Origin: Streptomyces sp. WMMC500
GTDB lineage: Bacteria; Actinomycetota; Actinomycetes; Streptomycetales; Streptomycetaceae
Reading direction: 5' to 3'
DNA: 64,000 nt
Assembly: GCF_027497195.1 (NCBI RefSeq)
Contig: NZ_CP114905.1
Span: forward strand, 7,852,001 to 7,916,000
Shown: positions 1 to 11,099 of the stretch, one piece after another
Numbering within the stretch: position 1 is the stretch's first letter
How the letters are laid out: every line of letters starts with the position of its first letter
The notes under the pieces: model-generated
The model's input: only the letters and a program-made list of their open reading frames with translations
The model's database searches: none
Told to the model about the DNA's origin: nothing
Program-made: the position numbers and the translations under genes

Positions 1-1
1 C

Positions 2-2455
<2,454 letters not shown>

Positions 2456-2484
2456 GCGCACCCGCCGCCCTCGTCCCCCAACGC

Positions 2485-2518
2485 GCCGAGGGCCCCGCCG
2501 CCCGGCGGGGCCCTCGGC
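2485..2518. terminator. bidirectional terminator between relA and the DUF349 gene
   Basis: A 15-bp perfect GC stem (2485-2499 pairing with 2504-2518) with a 4-base loop lies between the convergent relA and DUF349 stop codons. There is no U-tract, which is common in actinomycete terminators. Confidence 0.85.
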
Positions 2519-2539
2519 ACGTACGAGCTGCTCCGGCGC

Positions 2540-3769
2540 TCAGCCCCCGAACTCCCGCAGGCCCTTGAGGGCCTGGTCGAGCAGCGCCTGCCGGCCCTCC
2601 AGCTCACGGGCCAGCTTGTCGGCCTTGGCGGCGTTGCCCTGCGACCTGGCCTGCTCGATCTGCCGGTGGAGCTTGTCGACGGCGTCCTGCAACTGCCCCG
2701 TGAGCCCCTCGGCGCGCGCCCGCGCCTCCGGGTTCGTCCGGCGCCACTCGGCCTCCTCCGCCTCGCCGATGGAGCGCTCCACGGCGTGCATCCGGGCCTC
2801 GATCTTCGCCCTGGCGTCCCGGGGTACGTGGCCGATGGCCTCCCACCGCTCGTTGATCGAACGGAAGGCCCCCCTGGCGGTCTTGAGGTCGGTGACCGGC
2901 AGCAGCTTCTCCGCCTCCGCGACCAGCTCCTCCTTGCGCGTCAGGTTCTCGCGCTGCTCGTGGTCGCGCTCCGCGAAGACCTCGCTGCGGGCCTGGAAGA
3001 AGACGTCCTGCGCGCCGCGGAAGCGGGTCCACAGGTCCTCCTCCTGGTCGCGCTGCGCGCGGCCCGCGGCCTTCCAGTCCGACATCAGCTCGCGGTAGCG
3101 GGCGGCCGTCGGCCCCCACTCACGGGAGGCGGAGAGCGCCTCCGCCTCCTCCACCAGCTTCTCCTTGCGCCGCCTGGCCTCCTCGCGCTGGGCGTCGAGG
3201 GAGGCGAAGTGGGCCTTGCGGCGCTTGGAGAAGGCCGAGCGGGCGTGGCTGAAGCGGTGCCACAGCTCGTCGTCGCTCCTGCGGTCCAGCCGCGGCAGGC
3301 TCTTCCAGGTCTCCACCAGTTCCCGCAGCCGCTCGCCCGCCGCGCGCCACTGCTCGCTCTGCGCCAGCTCCTCCGCCTCGGCGACCACCGCCTCCTTGGA
3401 CTCGCGCACTTCCTGCTGGTGCTTGGCCTTCGCCGCCTTGCGCTCCTCCTGACGGGCGCCCACGGCCTCCACCAGCCGGTCGAGCCGCGCCGTCAGCGCG
3501 TCCAGGTCGCCGACCGCGTGCGCCTCCGAGACCTGCGCGCGCAGGTGGTCGATGGCGGTGGTGGCGTCCTTGGTGGACAGGTCGGTGGTCTGCACCCGGC
3601 GCTCGAGGAGGCCGATCTCCACGACCAGGCCCTCGTACTTGCGCTTGAAGTAGGCGAGCGCCTCGTCGGCCGAGCCCGCCTGCCAGGAACCGACGACTCG
3701 CTCGCCGTCGGCGGTACGCACGTACACGGTGCCCGTCTCGTCGACCCGGCCCCATGGGTCGCTGCTCAC
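2540..3769 (-). CDS. DUF349 domain-containing coiled-coil protein
   Basis: Cytoplasmic protein of 409 residues without a signal peptide or membrane segment. After a short beta-rich N-terminus (DETGTVYVRTADGERVVG) the chain is mostly charged helix with repeated DUF349-type units, recognisable by recurring W..LP, LW.RF and EELV-A-EA patterns, consistent with about three or four tandem repeats. The GTG start at 3769 gives a plausible N-terminus. The biochemical role of DUF349 proteins is not settled. It is convergent with relA, and its conserved place beside relA in streptomycetes suggests a vertically kept core gene. I infer no specific function. Confidence 0.88.
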   Translation of the reverse strand: MSSDPWGRVDETGTVYVRTADGERVVGSWQAGSADEALAYFKRKYEGLVVEIGLLERRVQTTDLSTKDATTAIDHLRAQVSEAHAVGDLDALTARLDRLVEAVGARQEERKAAKAKHQQEVRESKEAVVAEAEELAQSEQWRAAGERLRELVETWKSLPRLDRRSDDELWHRFSHARSAFSKRRKAHFASLDAQREEARRRKEKLVEEAEALSASREWGPTAARYRELMSDWKAAGRAQRDQEEDLWTRFRGAQDVFFQARSEVFAERDHEQRENLTRKEELVAEAEKLLPVTDLKTARGAFRSINERWEAIGHVPRDARAKIEARMHAVERSIGEAEEAEWRRTNPEARARAEGLTGQLQDAVDKLHRQIEQARSQGNAAKADKLARELEGRQALLDQALKGLREFGG

Positions 3770-3998
3770 AGCGCCTCCTCACATGACGCCCCGCGGGCCC
3801 GGCAGCCCGGCGGCGTCGTCCACAGTTGTCTGCGGCCGGAAAGGGGATGGGGTACCGGATCCGGCCGATCGGCGGCGGGCGAAGGCGACTGCCGCCGGCA
3901 CCCCCGCACCTGCACAACGCCAACATAGGCGAACGGCGGGCCGGCTGTCCGCATCCCGCGCGAGACCAATCCCGTAACGACGCGGGCCCGGTCGCGGC

Positions 3999-4853
3999 TC
4001 AGTGGTCGTGCTCCTGCTCCTTGGTGCCCTCGGTGACGGTCGCCTTGTCGATGACCACGGTCGCGTTCGGCGCGGTGTTGCCGGTCTGCGGGTCCTGCGG
4101 CTGCGCGCCGGCCTCGGCGATGGTGTTGACCGTCGCCGTGCCCTCGCCGGTGAGCATGCCGAAGGGCGTGTAGTTCGGGGGCAGCGGGCTGTCCTGGTAG
4201 ACCAGGAAGAACTGGCTGCCGCCGGAGTCCTTCTGCCCGGTGTTGGCCATCGCCACGGTGCCCGCGGGGTACGTCCCGCCCTTGACCGCCTTGTCCTTGA
4301 GGTTCTCGTCCGGGATCGTGTACCCGGGTCCGCCCTGGCCGGTACCGCCCGGGTCGCCGCACTGCAGCACGAAGATGCCGGACTCCTGTCCGGTCAGCCG
4401 GTGGCACGGGCTGTGGTCGAAGTAGCCCTCGTCGGCGAGGAAGCGCATGTTGTTCACGGTGTGCGGCGCCTTGCCCGCGTCCATCTCGATGCCGATGTCG
4501 CCACAGGTGGTCGACAGCGTCATCGTGTACGTCGCGGACTCGTCGATGTCGAGCTTCGGCTCCTTCTTCCACGTCTTCTTCGACGGCTTGCCGGCCTCCG
4601 GCTTGCCGCAGGGGTCGTGCGCCTTCTCCGGGCTCGCGCTGGGCGCCGCCGCGTCGTCCTTCTTCTTGTCGTCGTCGTCCGACCCGAAGCCGGTGGCGGC
4701 CGCGATCGTGACGACGACGATCACCAACACCAGCGGGGCGCTGATGATCGCCGCGAGCTTCCGGTTGTGCTTTCTGCGGTCGGCGCGCCTGCGCTGCTGC
4801 CGCTCGTACTTATCCCGGGCGAGCTGCCGCCTCCGCTGGTCCCTGCTGACCAC
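3999..4853 (-). CDS. membrane-anchored cyclophilin-type peptidyl-prolyl isomerase
   Basis: Probably folds extracytoplasmic proteins by proline cis-trans isomerisation. The chosen GTG (284 residues, VVSRDQ) has AGGGAGA about eight bases upstream; an in-frame upstream extension to 4883 lacks this. A strongly basic N-terminus (residues 1-32) is followed by one hydrophobic segment (about 33-55, APLVLVIVVVTIAAATG), so the rest should lie outside the membrane. An acidic and Pro/Ala linker leads to a C-terminal cyclophilin domain with GDIGIEMD, AP-TV-NF-like APHTVNNMRFL and GGSQFFLVYQDSPLPP. The canonical FHR is CHR here, so activity should not be assumed at full strength. It is divergent from the metallo-hydrolase/hisS pair. 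Confidence 0.9.
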   Translation of the reverse strand: MVSRDQRRRQLARDKYERQQRRRADRRKHNRKLAAIISAPLVLVIVVVTIAAATGFGSDDDDKKKDDAAAPSASPEKAHDPCGKPEAGKPSKKTWKKEPKLDIDESATYTMTLSTTCGDIGIEMDAGKAPHTVNNMRFLADEGYFDHSPCHRLTGQESGIFVLQCGDPGGTGQGGPGYTIPDENLKDKAVKGGTYPAGTVAMANTGQKDSGGSQFFLVYQDSPLPPNYTPFGMLTGEGTATVNTIAEAGAQPQDPQTGNTAPNATVVIDKATVTEGTKEQEHDH

Positions 4854-5047
4854 CGCGTCTTCTCCCTCGCATCGCTGCCACACGCGTTCGTGGACCGGAA
4901 TTCCGTGTGCCGTACCGTATATCGATTCGCTGCCGGATGAGGAGCGCCGGTAGTCTCAGAACGGCCGCAATTCCGGGGCCGCCCGCGGTCCGCGCGGCTC
5001 CCGGCGGCGGCACACATCCGACGGCATCCGACAGGTGAAGGACGATC

Positions 5048-5767
5048 GTGCTCATTGCCGGGTTCCCCGCGGGCGCATGGGGCACCAACTGTTATCTCCT
5101 CGCCCCGGCCGCGGGGGAGGAGTGTGTGATCGTCGACCCCGGGCACCGGGCCGCCGACGGCGTCGCCGAAGCGGTCGCCAAGCACCGGCTCAAGCCGGTC
5201 GCGGTCGTGCTCACCCACGGGCACCTGGACCACGTCGCCTCGGTGCTCCCCGTCTGCGGCGCCCACGACGTGCCCGCCTGGATCCACCCCGCCGACCGGT
5301 ACATGCTCACCGACCCGGAGAAGGCGCTCGGCCTGTCCGTCGGAGCGCCGCTGCTCGGCGACCTGACGGTAGGCGAGCCGGACGACCTGGTCGAGCTCGC
5401 CGACGGCGCCGAGCTGGAGCTGGCCGGGCTGAGCCTCACCGTCGCGCACGCGCCCGGCCATACCAAGGGGTCGGTGACCTTCCGGCTGCCCGAGCAGCCG
5501 GAGGTGCCACAGGTCCTCTTCTCGGGCGACCTGCTCTTCGCCGGCTCCATCGGACGCACCGACCTGCCCGGCGGCGACAGCGCCGAGATCCTGCGGTCGC
5601 TGGCCCGCGTGTGCCTGCCGCTCGACGACTCGACCGTGGTGCTCCCCGGGCACGGCCCCCAGACGACCATCGGCCGCGAGCGCGCCGGCAATCCCTTCCT
5701 GCAGGAGCTGGCCGCCGGCCGGGCGGGCGGCCAGGCCGCCCCGCTCCGCCACCGACGACGAATGTGA
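5048..5767 (+). CDS. metallo-beta-lactamase-fold hydrolase (glyoxalase II-like)
   Basis: Predicted binuclear-zinc hydrolase of 239 residues, cytoplasmic. The metal motif HGHLDH is at residues 57-62, with a later metal-ligand region [23 protein letters not shown] and the C-terminal LPGHGPQT. This pattern fits the glyoxalase II/YcbL branch of the fold; the substrate cannot be told from sequence. The GTG start at 5048 follows CAGGTGAAGGA. Its stop overlaps the hisS start by four bases (GTGA), so the two are very likely co-translated, an arrangement that is conserved in actinobacteria. Confidence 0.92.
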   Translation: MLIAGFPAGAWGTNCYLLAPAAGEECVIVDPGHRAADGVAEAVAKHRLKPVAVVLTHGHLDHVASVLPVCGAHDVPAWIHPADRYMLTDPEKALGLSVGAPLLGDLTVGEPDDLVELADGAELELAGLSLTVAHAPGHTKGSVTFRLPEQPEVPQVLFSGDLLFAGSIGRTDLPGGDSAEILRSLARVCLPLDDSTVVLPGHGPQTTIGRERAGNPFLQELAAGRAGGQAAPLRHRRRM

Positions 5768-7050
5768 CGACACTCTCCGTGAGCACTTCACCGGCCTTCA
5801 AGGCCCCCAAGGGCACCTACGACCTGACCCCGCCGCGCTCCGCGGCCTACCTCGCGGTCCGCGAGGCGTTCGCCGCGCCCGTACGCCGCGCCGGCTACGG
5901 CTACGTCGAGACCCCCGGCTTCGAGGACGTGCGGCTCTTCTCCCGCGGCGTCGGCGAGTCCACCGACATCGTGACCAAGGAGATGTACACCCTCACCACC
6001 AAGGGCGGCGACGAGCTGGCGCTGCGCCCCGAGGGCACCGCCTCCGTGCTGCGCGCCGCGCTGGAGGGCAACCTGCACAAGCAGGGCAACCTGCCGGTCA
6101 AGCTGTGGTACTCCGGCTCGTACTACCGCTACGAGCGCCCGCAGAAGGGCCGCTACCGGCACTTCTCCCAGGTCGGCGCCGAGGCCATCGGCGCCGAGGA
6201 CCCGGCACTGGACGCCGAGTTGATCGTCCTGGCCGTCGACGGCTACCGCGCGCTGGGGCTGACGGGCTTCCGGCTGCTGCTCAACTCCCTCGGCGACCAG
6301 GAGTGCCGCCCCGCGTACCGCACCGCGCTGCAGGACTTCCTGCGCGGCCTCGACCTCGACGAGCCCACCCGCGAGCGGATCGAGATCAACCCGCTGCGCG
6401 TGCTCGACGACAAGCGCCCGGAGGTCCGGGCGCAGCTCGACGCCGCGCCGCTCATGCGCGGCCACCTGTGCGAGGCGTGCAAGGCGTACCACGAGCAGGT
6501 CCGCGAGCTGCTGACCGCGGCCGGCGTCGCGTACGAGGACGACCCCCGGCTGGTCCGCGGCCTCGACTACTACACGCGCACCACCTTCGAGTTCGTCCAC
6601 GACGGCCTCGGCGCGCAGTCCGCCATCGGCGGCGGTGGGCGCTACGACGGGCTGTCGGAGATGATCGGCGGCCCCGCCCTGCCGTCGGTGGGCTGGGCGC
6701 TGGGCGTGGACCGCACGGTGCTGGCGCTGGAGGCCGAGGGCGTGGAGCTGGACCTGCCCGCGACCACCGACGTGTACGCGGCGGCCCTCGGCGAGCAGGC
6801 CCGCAGGACCCTCTTCGGCGTGGTCACGGAGCTGCGCCGGGCCGGGGTCGCGGCGGACCTCGCCTTCGGCGGCAAGGGGCTGAAGAACGCGATGCGGTCC
6901 GCCGACCGCTCCGGCGCGCGCTACGCGCTGGTCGCGGGGGAGCGGGACCTCGACGAGGGCGTGGTGCAGCTCAAGGACCTCGGCAGCGGCGAGCAGCGGC
7001 CGGTCGCGCTGGCCGCGGTCGTCGGCGAGCTGCGGAAGCTGCTGGCCTGA
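5764..7050 (+). CDS. hisS: histidyl-tRNA synthetase
   Basis: Class II aminoacyl-tRNA synthetase charging tRNA-His. The 428-residue chain shows class II motif 1 near the N-terminus ([10 protein letters not shown]), motif 2 ([18 protein letters not shown]), the histidine-binding motifs [15 protein letters not shown] and [11 protein letters not shown], motif 3 ([10 protein letters not shown]), and a C-terminal anticodon-binding domain ending [11 protein letters not shown]. The GTG at 5764 overlaps the upstream stop by four bases, suggesting coupling; a second GTG at 5779 would give a protein five residues shorter and is closer to the start of known homologues. I cannot decide between them from a ribosome-binding site, because neither has a clear one. 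Confidence 0.96.
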   Translation: MTTLSVSTSPAFKAPKGTYDLTPPRSAAYLAVREAFAAPVRRAGYGYVETPGFEDVRLFSRGVGESTDIVTKEMYTLTTKGGDELALRPEGTASVLRAALEGNLHKQGNLPVKLWYSGSYYRYERPQKGRYRHFSQVGAEAIGAEDPALDAELIVLAVDGYRALGLTGFRLLLNSLGDQECRPAYRTALQDFLRGLDLDEPTRERIEINPLRVLDDKRPEVRAQLDAAPLMRGHLCEACKAYHEQVRELLTAAGVAYEDDPRLVRGLDYYTRTTFEFVHDGLGAQSAIGGGGRYDGLSEMIGGPALPSVGWALGVDRTVLALEAEGVELDLPATTDVYAAALGEQARRTLFGVVTELRRAGVAADLAFGGKGLKNAMRSADRSGARYALVAGERDLDEGVVQLKDLGSGEQRPVALAAVVGELRKLLA

Positions 7051-7150
7051 CCCCTGCGGGTGGCGCGCTGACGGGCGGACTTACGCCGGTCGAACGCGCG
7101 GTCGGGCATCGTTGCCCCTGCCGGTGGACGGCCGGCGGGTCACCGGCTGA

Positions 7151-7168
7151 GCACCGGTGCACCGGTGC
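7151..7168. promoter_or_regulatory. 18-bp perfect palindrome upstream of the VKOR gene, possible operator
   Basis: GCACCGGTGCACCGGTGC reads the same on both strands and can also be seen as two overlapping ACCGGT units. It lies 66 bases before the VKOR start in the 183-base gap after hisS. Location and perfect symmetry suggest a protein-binding site; which protein is unknown. Confidence 0.4.
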
Positions 7169-7233
7169 CCGATCGCCCCTCGTTGCGGCACAATGAGGTG
7201 CCGCCACCGATCCGAGCCCACGGAAGCAGCGAG

Positions 7234-7875
7234 ATGACCACGACCGCAACGAGAACGGCCCCGTCCCGGCACGAGGACCCGCCCGACTCCGGACTGATCC
7301 GGTCGGGCCGACCGTTCGCCTGGCTGCTGGTGATCGGCGGCGCGCTGGGCCTCGTGGCGTCCGCGGTGATCACGCACGACAAGATGAAGCTGCTGGAGGA
7401 CCCGGGCTACGTCTCGGCCTGCAGCCTGAACCCCGTCCTGTCGTGCAACAACATCATGAAGAGCTGGCAGGCCTCGGTGTTCGGGTTCCCGAACCCGTTC
7501 GTCGGCTGGATCGCCTTCCCGATGCTCGTCGTGATCGGCGTCGGCCTGCTGGCCGGCGCGGGGCACCGCCGCTGGTGGTGGACCGGGCTGTGGGCGGGCT
7601 CCCTCTTCGGGGTCGGCTTCGTCACCTTCCTCCAGTACTCCTCGCTGTACAAGATCGGCTCACTGTGCCTGTGGTGCTCGCTGGTCTGGGCGGTGACGAT
7701 CCTGATCTTCTGGTACACGACCGTGCACAACGTCAAGACCGGCGTCTTCCCGGTCTCGGCGCGGGTGCGCGAGGCGGTGCTGGAGTTCAACTGGGTGGTG
7801 CCCGTCCTGTGGTACGGGGTCCTGCTGATCCTGATCGGCATCCGCTGGTGGTCGTACTGGAAGACGCTCCTCTGA
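7234..7875 (+). CDS. vitamin K epoxide reductase (VKOR) family membrane protein
   Basis: Membrane thiol oxidoreductase of 213 residues that, by family knowledge, reoxidises DsbA-like partners using a quinone and so supports disulfide formation outside the cytoplasm. Start ATG 7234 has GGAAG ten bases upstream; earlier in-frame codons lack one. Several hydrophobic segments are visible (AWLLVIGGALGLVASAV; WIAFPMLVVIGVGLLAG; LFGVGFVTFLQY; VTILIFWYT; VPVLWYGVLLILIGI). The loop cysteines CSLNPVLSCNN and the active-site CLWC match bacterial VKORs. No DsbA/thioredoxin domain is fused and none is adjacent. A perfect palindrome precedes the gene. Confidence 0.92.
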   Translation: MTTTATRTAPSRHEDPPDSGLIRSGRPFAWLLVIGGALGLVASAVITHDKMKLLEDPGYVSACSLNPVLSCNNIMKSWQASVFGFPNPFVGWIAFPMLVVIGVGLLAGAGHRRWWWTGLWAGSLFGVGFVTFLQYSSLYKIGSLCLWCSLVWAVTILIFWYTTVHNVKTGVFPVSARVREAVLEFNWVVPVLWYGVLLILIGIRWWSYWKTLL

Positions 7876-7908
7876 GGGCTGTCAGTCCCGTGGCATAGGG
7901 TCGAATGC

Positions 7909-9294
7909 GTGGAGCCCGACCTGTTCACCGCCGCGGCCGAGGAGCGCCAGGAGAAGGATCCCGGCAGCTCCCCGCTGGCCGTCCGGATGCGCCCGCGCAC
8001 CCTCGACGAGGTCGTGGGGCAGCAGCACCTGCTGAGGCCCGGCGCGCCGCTGCGCCGGCTCGTCGGCGAGGGCGCCGGAGGTCCTGCGGGCCCGGCGTCC
8101 GTGCTGCTGTGGGGCCCGCCCGGCACCGGCAAGACCACCCTGGCGTACGTGGTCAGCCAGGCCACGCAGAAGCGCTTCGTGGAGCTGTCCGCGATCACCG
8201 CCGGCGTCAAGGAGGTCCGCGCGGTCATCGAGGGCGCCCGCCGCGCCGCCGGGGGGTACGGCAAGGAGACCGTCCTCTTCCTCGACGAGATCCACCGCTT
8301 CAGCAAGGCCCAGCAGGACTCGCTGCTGCCCGCGGTCGAGAACCGCTGGGTGACGCTGATCGCGGCCACCACGGAGAATCCGTACTTCTCGGTCATCTCC
8401 CCGCTGCTCTCCCGCTCGCTGCTGCTCACGCTGGAGCCCCTCACCGACGACGACGTGCGCGGGCTGCTGCACCGGGCGGTCGCCGCCGAGCGCGGGCTCG
8501 GCGGCGCGGTGACGCTCCCGGAGGACTCCGAGGAGCACCTGCTGCGCATCGCCGGCGGCGACGCGCGCCGGGCGCTCACGGCGCTGGAGGCGGCGGCGGG
8601 GGCGGCGCTGGCGCAGGGCGAGGCGGAGGTGTCGCTGCCGACGCTGGAGGCGGCGGTGGACCGCGCCGCCGTGGCGTACGACCGGGACGGCGACCAGCAC
8701 TACGACGTGGCCAGCGCCCTGATCAAGTCCGTGCGCGGCTCGGACGTGGACGCGGCGCTGCACTATCTGGCGCGCATGATCGAGGCCGGTGAGGACCCGC
8801 GGTTCATCGCCCGGCGGCTGATGATCTCCGCCAGCGAGGACATCGGGCTCGCCGACTCCTCGGCGCTGCAGACGGCGGTCGCCGCGGCCCAGGCCGTGGC
8901 CATGATCGGCTTCCCGGAGGCGGCGCTGACGCTGGCGCACGCCACGGTGGCGCTCGCGCTGGCCCCGAAGTCCAACGCGGTGACGAAGGCCGTCGGCGCC
9001 GCGATGGACGACGTACGGGCGGGCAGGGCGGGCCCGGTGCCCGCGCATCTGCGGGACGGGCACTACAAGGGCGCGGAGAAGCTGGGGCACGCGCAGGGGT
9101 ACGTGTACCCGCACGACGTCCCCGGCGCCATCGCCGCCCAGCAGTACGCCCCGGACGCCCTGGCGGGCCGGCGGTACTACGAGCCGACGCGGTACGGCGC
9201 GGAGGCGCGGTACGCCGAGGTGGTCGAGCGGGTGCGCGAGCGGCTGGCGGGCGGGGGTCAGGACGGCCCGGGACGGGGCGACGAGCGCAACTGA
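7909..9294 (+). CDS. rarA: replication-associated recombination protein A (AAA+ ATPase)
   Basis: RarA/MgsA family, clamp-loader-like AAA+ ATPase acting at stalled replication forks. In 461 residues the Walker [10 protein letters not shown] lies near residue 69 and Walker B/DEAH-like FLDEIHRF near 127, followed by sensor motif [18 protein letters not shown]. The C-terminal tetramerisation region is typical ([36 protein letters not shown]). Start GTG at 7909, 33 bases after the VKOR stop, so probably co-transcribed with it. The C-terminal tail is Gly-rich and variable. Confidence 0.95.
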   Translation: MEPDLFTAAAEERQEKDPGSSPLAVRMRPRTLDEVVGQQHLLRPGAPLRRLVGEGAGGPAGPASVLLWGPPGTGKTTLAYVVSQATQKRFVELSAITAGVKEVRAVIEGARRAAGGYGKETVLFLDEIHRFSKAQQDSLLPAVENRWVTLIAATTENPYFSVISPLLSRSLLLTLEPLTDDDVRGLLHRAVAAERGLGGAVTLPEDSEEHLLRIAGGDARRALTALEAAAGAALAQGEAEVSLPTLEAAVDRAAVAYDRDGDQHYDVASALIKSVRGSDVDAALHYLARMIEAGEDPRFIARRLMISASEDIGLADSSALQTAVAAAQAVAMIGFPEAALTLAHATVALALAPKSNAVTKAVGAAMDDVRAGRAGPVPAHLRDGHYKGAEKLGHAQGYVYPHDVPGAIAAQQYAPDALAGRRYYEPTRYGAEARYAEVVERVRERLAGGGQDGPGRGDERN

Positions 9295-9307
9295 CGCGCG
9301 GAGCGCG

Positions 9308-9351
9308 GGCGGCCGGCGTCCCGGTGACGCGGATCACGGTGCCCGGCCGCC
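9308..9351 (+). terminator. candidate terminator after rarA
   Basis: Nine perfect base pairs (9308-9316 with 9343-9351) around a 26-base loop, just after the rarA stop. The long loop makes it a weaker call. Confidence 0.4.
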
Positions 9352-9415
9352 GGGAATGCCCGGATTCGCGAGCGTGTTACCCGAAGAGGTAGCACACCGG
9401 CAGCGCGAAATCGCT

Positions 9416-9434
9416 TAAGGTAAGCCTTGCCTAA
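9416..9434. promoter_or_regulatory. DtxR/IdeR (DmdR)-type iron box upstream of rpsD
   Basis: TAAGGTAAGCCTTGCCTAA matches the actinobacterial iron-box consensus TTAGGTTAGSCTAACCTAA at 15 of 19 positions and has dyad symmetry of the form AGGyAAGsCTTrCCT. It ends 24 bases before the rpsD start, where a bound repressor could block the promoter or early transcript. No siderophore or iron gene is adjacent. Confidence 0.6.
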
Positions 9435-9458
9435 CTTTCTCAACGAGGACGGAACAGC

Positions 9459-10070
9459 GTGAACCAGCCGCGCCCCAAGGTCCGCAAGTCGCGGGCCCTC
9501 GGCATCCCGCTCACCCCGAAGGCCGCCAAGTACTTCGAGGCGCGCCCCTACCCGCCCGGCATGCACGGCCGCGGTCGCAAGCAGACCAGCGACTACAAGG
9601 TCCGGCTGCTGGAGAAGCAGCGGCTGCGCGCGCAGTACGACATCAGCGAGCGCCAGCTCGTGCGGGCGTACGAGCGTGCCAGCAAGGTGCAGGGCAAGAC
9701 GGGCGAGGCGCTGATCGTCGAGCTGGAGCGCCGCCTGGACGCGCTGGTCCTGCGCGCGGGCCTGGCCCGGACCGTCTACCAGTCCCGGCAGATGGTCGTC
9801 CACGGCCACATCGCGGTCAACGGCCGCAAGGTCGACCGGCCGTCCTTCCGGGTCCGCCCGGAGGACGTGGTGACGGTCCGCGAGCGCAGCCGTGAGAAGT
9901 ACCCCTTCCAGGTCGCGCGCGAGGGCGGCTACGCCCCGGACGGCGAGACCCCCCGCTACCTGGAGGTCAACCTGCCGGCGCTCGCCTTCCGGCTGGACCG
10001 GGAGCCCAACCGCCGCGAGATCCCCGTCATCTGCGACGAGCAGCTCGTCGTGGAGTACTACGCCCGCTGA
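9459..10070 (+). CDS. rpsD: 30S ribosomal protein S4
   Basis: Small-subunit primary rRNA-binding protein of 203 residues. The N-terminal S4 domain ([30 protein letters not shown]) and the S4 RNA-binding motif ([21 protein letters not shown]-like [17 protein letters not shown]) are clear, and the chain ends [10 protein letters not shown] as usual. The N-terminus has no cysteines, so it is the zinc-free form rather than the zinc-knuckle form known from Thermus. GTG start at 9459 follows GAGGACGGA. It is a stand-alone gene away from the main ribosomal-protein operons, and an iron-box-like site sits just upstream. Confidence 0.97.
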   Translation: MNQPRPKVRKSRALGIPLTPKAAKYFEARPYPPGMHGRGRKQTSDYKVRLLEKQRLRAQYDISERQLVRAYERASKVQGKTGEALIVELERRLDALVLRAGLARTVYQSRQMVVHGHIAVNGRKVDRPSFRVRPEDVVTVRERSREKYPFQVAREGGYAPDGETPRYLEVNLPALAFRLDREPNRREIPVICDEQLVVEYYAR

Positions 10071-10090
10071 CCGCCCGGCCGCGCGGGCGG
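10071..10090 (+). terminator. candidate rpsD terminator
   Basis: A 7-bp GC stem (10071-10077 with 10084-10090) starting directly after the rpsD stop codon, without a U-tract. Confidence 0.45.
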
Positions 10091-10269
10091 GCTGCACGGT
10101 GCGTACCCGGAAGTATGCGCAACGTACAATCCGCTCGCGCAACTCCCCTGTGCACGGGCGCTAATCCGGTACGGCGCCGTCGGTGCGGCGCGATAGGGTC
10201 GGAGCCTGCCCTGGCAGCGCAACACCCCGTCGACTCGCCCGGCGAGCAGCCCTGAAGGAGCGGTGCATC

Positions 10270-10743
10270 GTGTCCGGTGGAGAGGTGGCCGGCATCCTCG
10301 TGGCCGTCTTCTGGGCCATCCTGGTCTCGTTCCTGGCCGTGGCACTCTTCCGGCTCGCCCGGACGCTCCGCGCCGCGGGCGAGTTGGTCACGCGCGTGAC
10401 CGAGGAGGCCGTCCCGCTTCTCGCGGAGGCCGGCGCCACGGTCCGCTCGGCCCACACCCAGCTCGCGCGGGTCGACGCCATCGCCGCCGACGTCCAGGAG
10501 GTCACGGCCAACGCCTCGGCCCTGTCCTCCACCGTCTCCACCGCCTTCGGCGGCCCCCTGGTGAAGGTGGCCGCGTTCGGGTACGGGGTGCGCCGCGCGC
10601 TCGGCCGGGACCGCGGCGCGGCGGCGGACGGCGGCGAGGTGATCGTCGGCGGCTCGGTCGGCGGCCCGGCCGGCGCGCCCGCCGCGACCGCCCGGGTGCC
10701 CGCCGCCCGCCGGGGCTTTTCCGCCAGGCGCAGAAAGGGCTGA
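10270..10743 (+). CDS. DUF948 membrane-associated protein
   Basis: Small protein of 157 residues with one N-terminal hydrophobic segment (about residues 6-26, [19 protein letters not shown]) followed by an amphipathic helical region ([19 protein letters not shown]) typical of DUF948, then a Gly/Ala-rich basic tail. The GTG start at 10270 has GAAGGAG ten bases upstream; an upstream in-frame start is not supported. Function of the family is unknown. It is followed after five bases by a second small gene and then alaS, an arrangement I recall as conserved in streptomycetes. Confidence 0.85.
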   Translation: MSGGEVAGILVAVFWAILVSFLAVALFRLARTLRAAGELVTRVTEEAVPLLAEAGATVRSAHTQLARVDAIAADVQEVTANASALSSTVSTAFGGPLVKVAAFGYGVRRALGRDRGAAADGGEVIVGGSVGGPAGAPAATARVPAARRGFSARRRKG

Positions 10744-10748
10744 GCAGC

Positions 10749-11099
10749 ATGTTCCGTCGGACCTTCTGGTTCACGACCGGTGCCGCCACCGGCGTCTGGG
10801 CCACCCTCAGGGCGCAGCGCGCGATGCGCCACGTCTCCCCCGAGAGCATCGCCGCCACGGCCGCGAACCGCGCCGTCGACACCGGCCGCCGCGCCCTGCT
10901 CTTCGCCCGGGACGTGCGCGCCGCGATGGCCGAGCGCGAGGACCAGCTCAACGACGCCCTCGGGCTCAGCCCCCGCAGCCGCCCCGCCGAACTGCCGGGA
11001 CAGCGCGCCAAGGCACAGCTCGACCGGAAGGCCGCCCGGCGCCGGCCCGACGACCGCAACCGGTACCACCGCAATCGCAACCTGAAAGAGGACCACTGA
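10749..11099 (+). CDS. small conserved hypothetical protein (DUF6167-like)
   Basis: 116 residues beginning [20 protein letters not shown], a short hydrophobic N-terminus that could be a weak membrane anchor, followed by a charged helical region and a very basic C-terminus rich in Arg, Asp and Asn. The stop overlaps the alaS start (ATGA-type overlap at 11097-11101), so translation is probably coupled. I recognise the conserved position between the DUF948 gene and alaS but not a function. Confidence 0.82.
   Translation: MFRRTFWFTTGAATGVWATLRAQRAMRHVSPESIAATAANRAVDTGRRALLFARDVRAAMAEREDQLNDALGLSPRSRPAELPGQRAKAQLDRKAARRRPDDRNRYHRNRNLKEDH

Noticed and set aside
4854..4883. Ten-residue N-terminal extension of the cyclophilin
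   Set aside because: The AGGGAGA site and homologue starts support the GTG at 4853.
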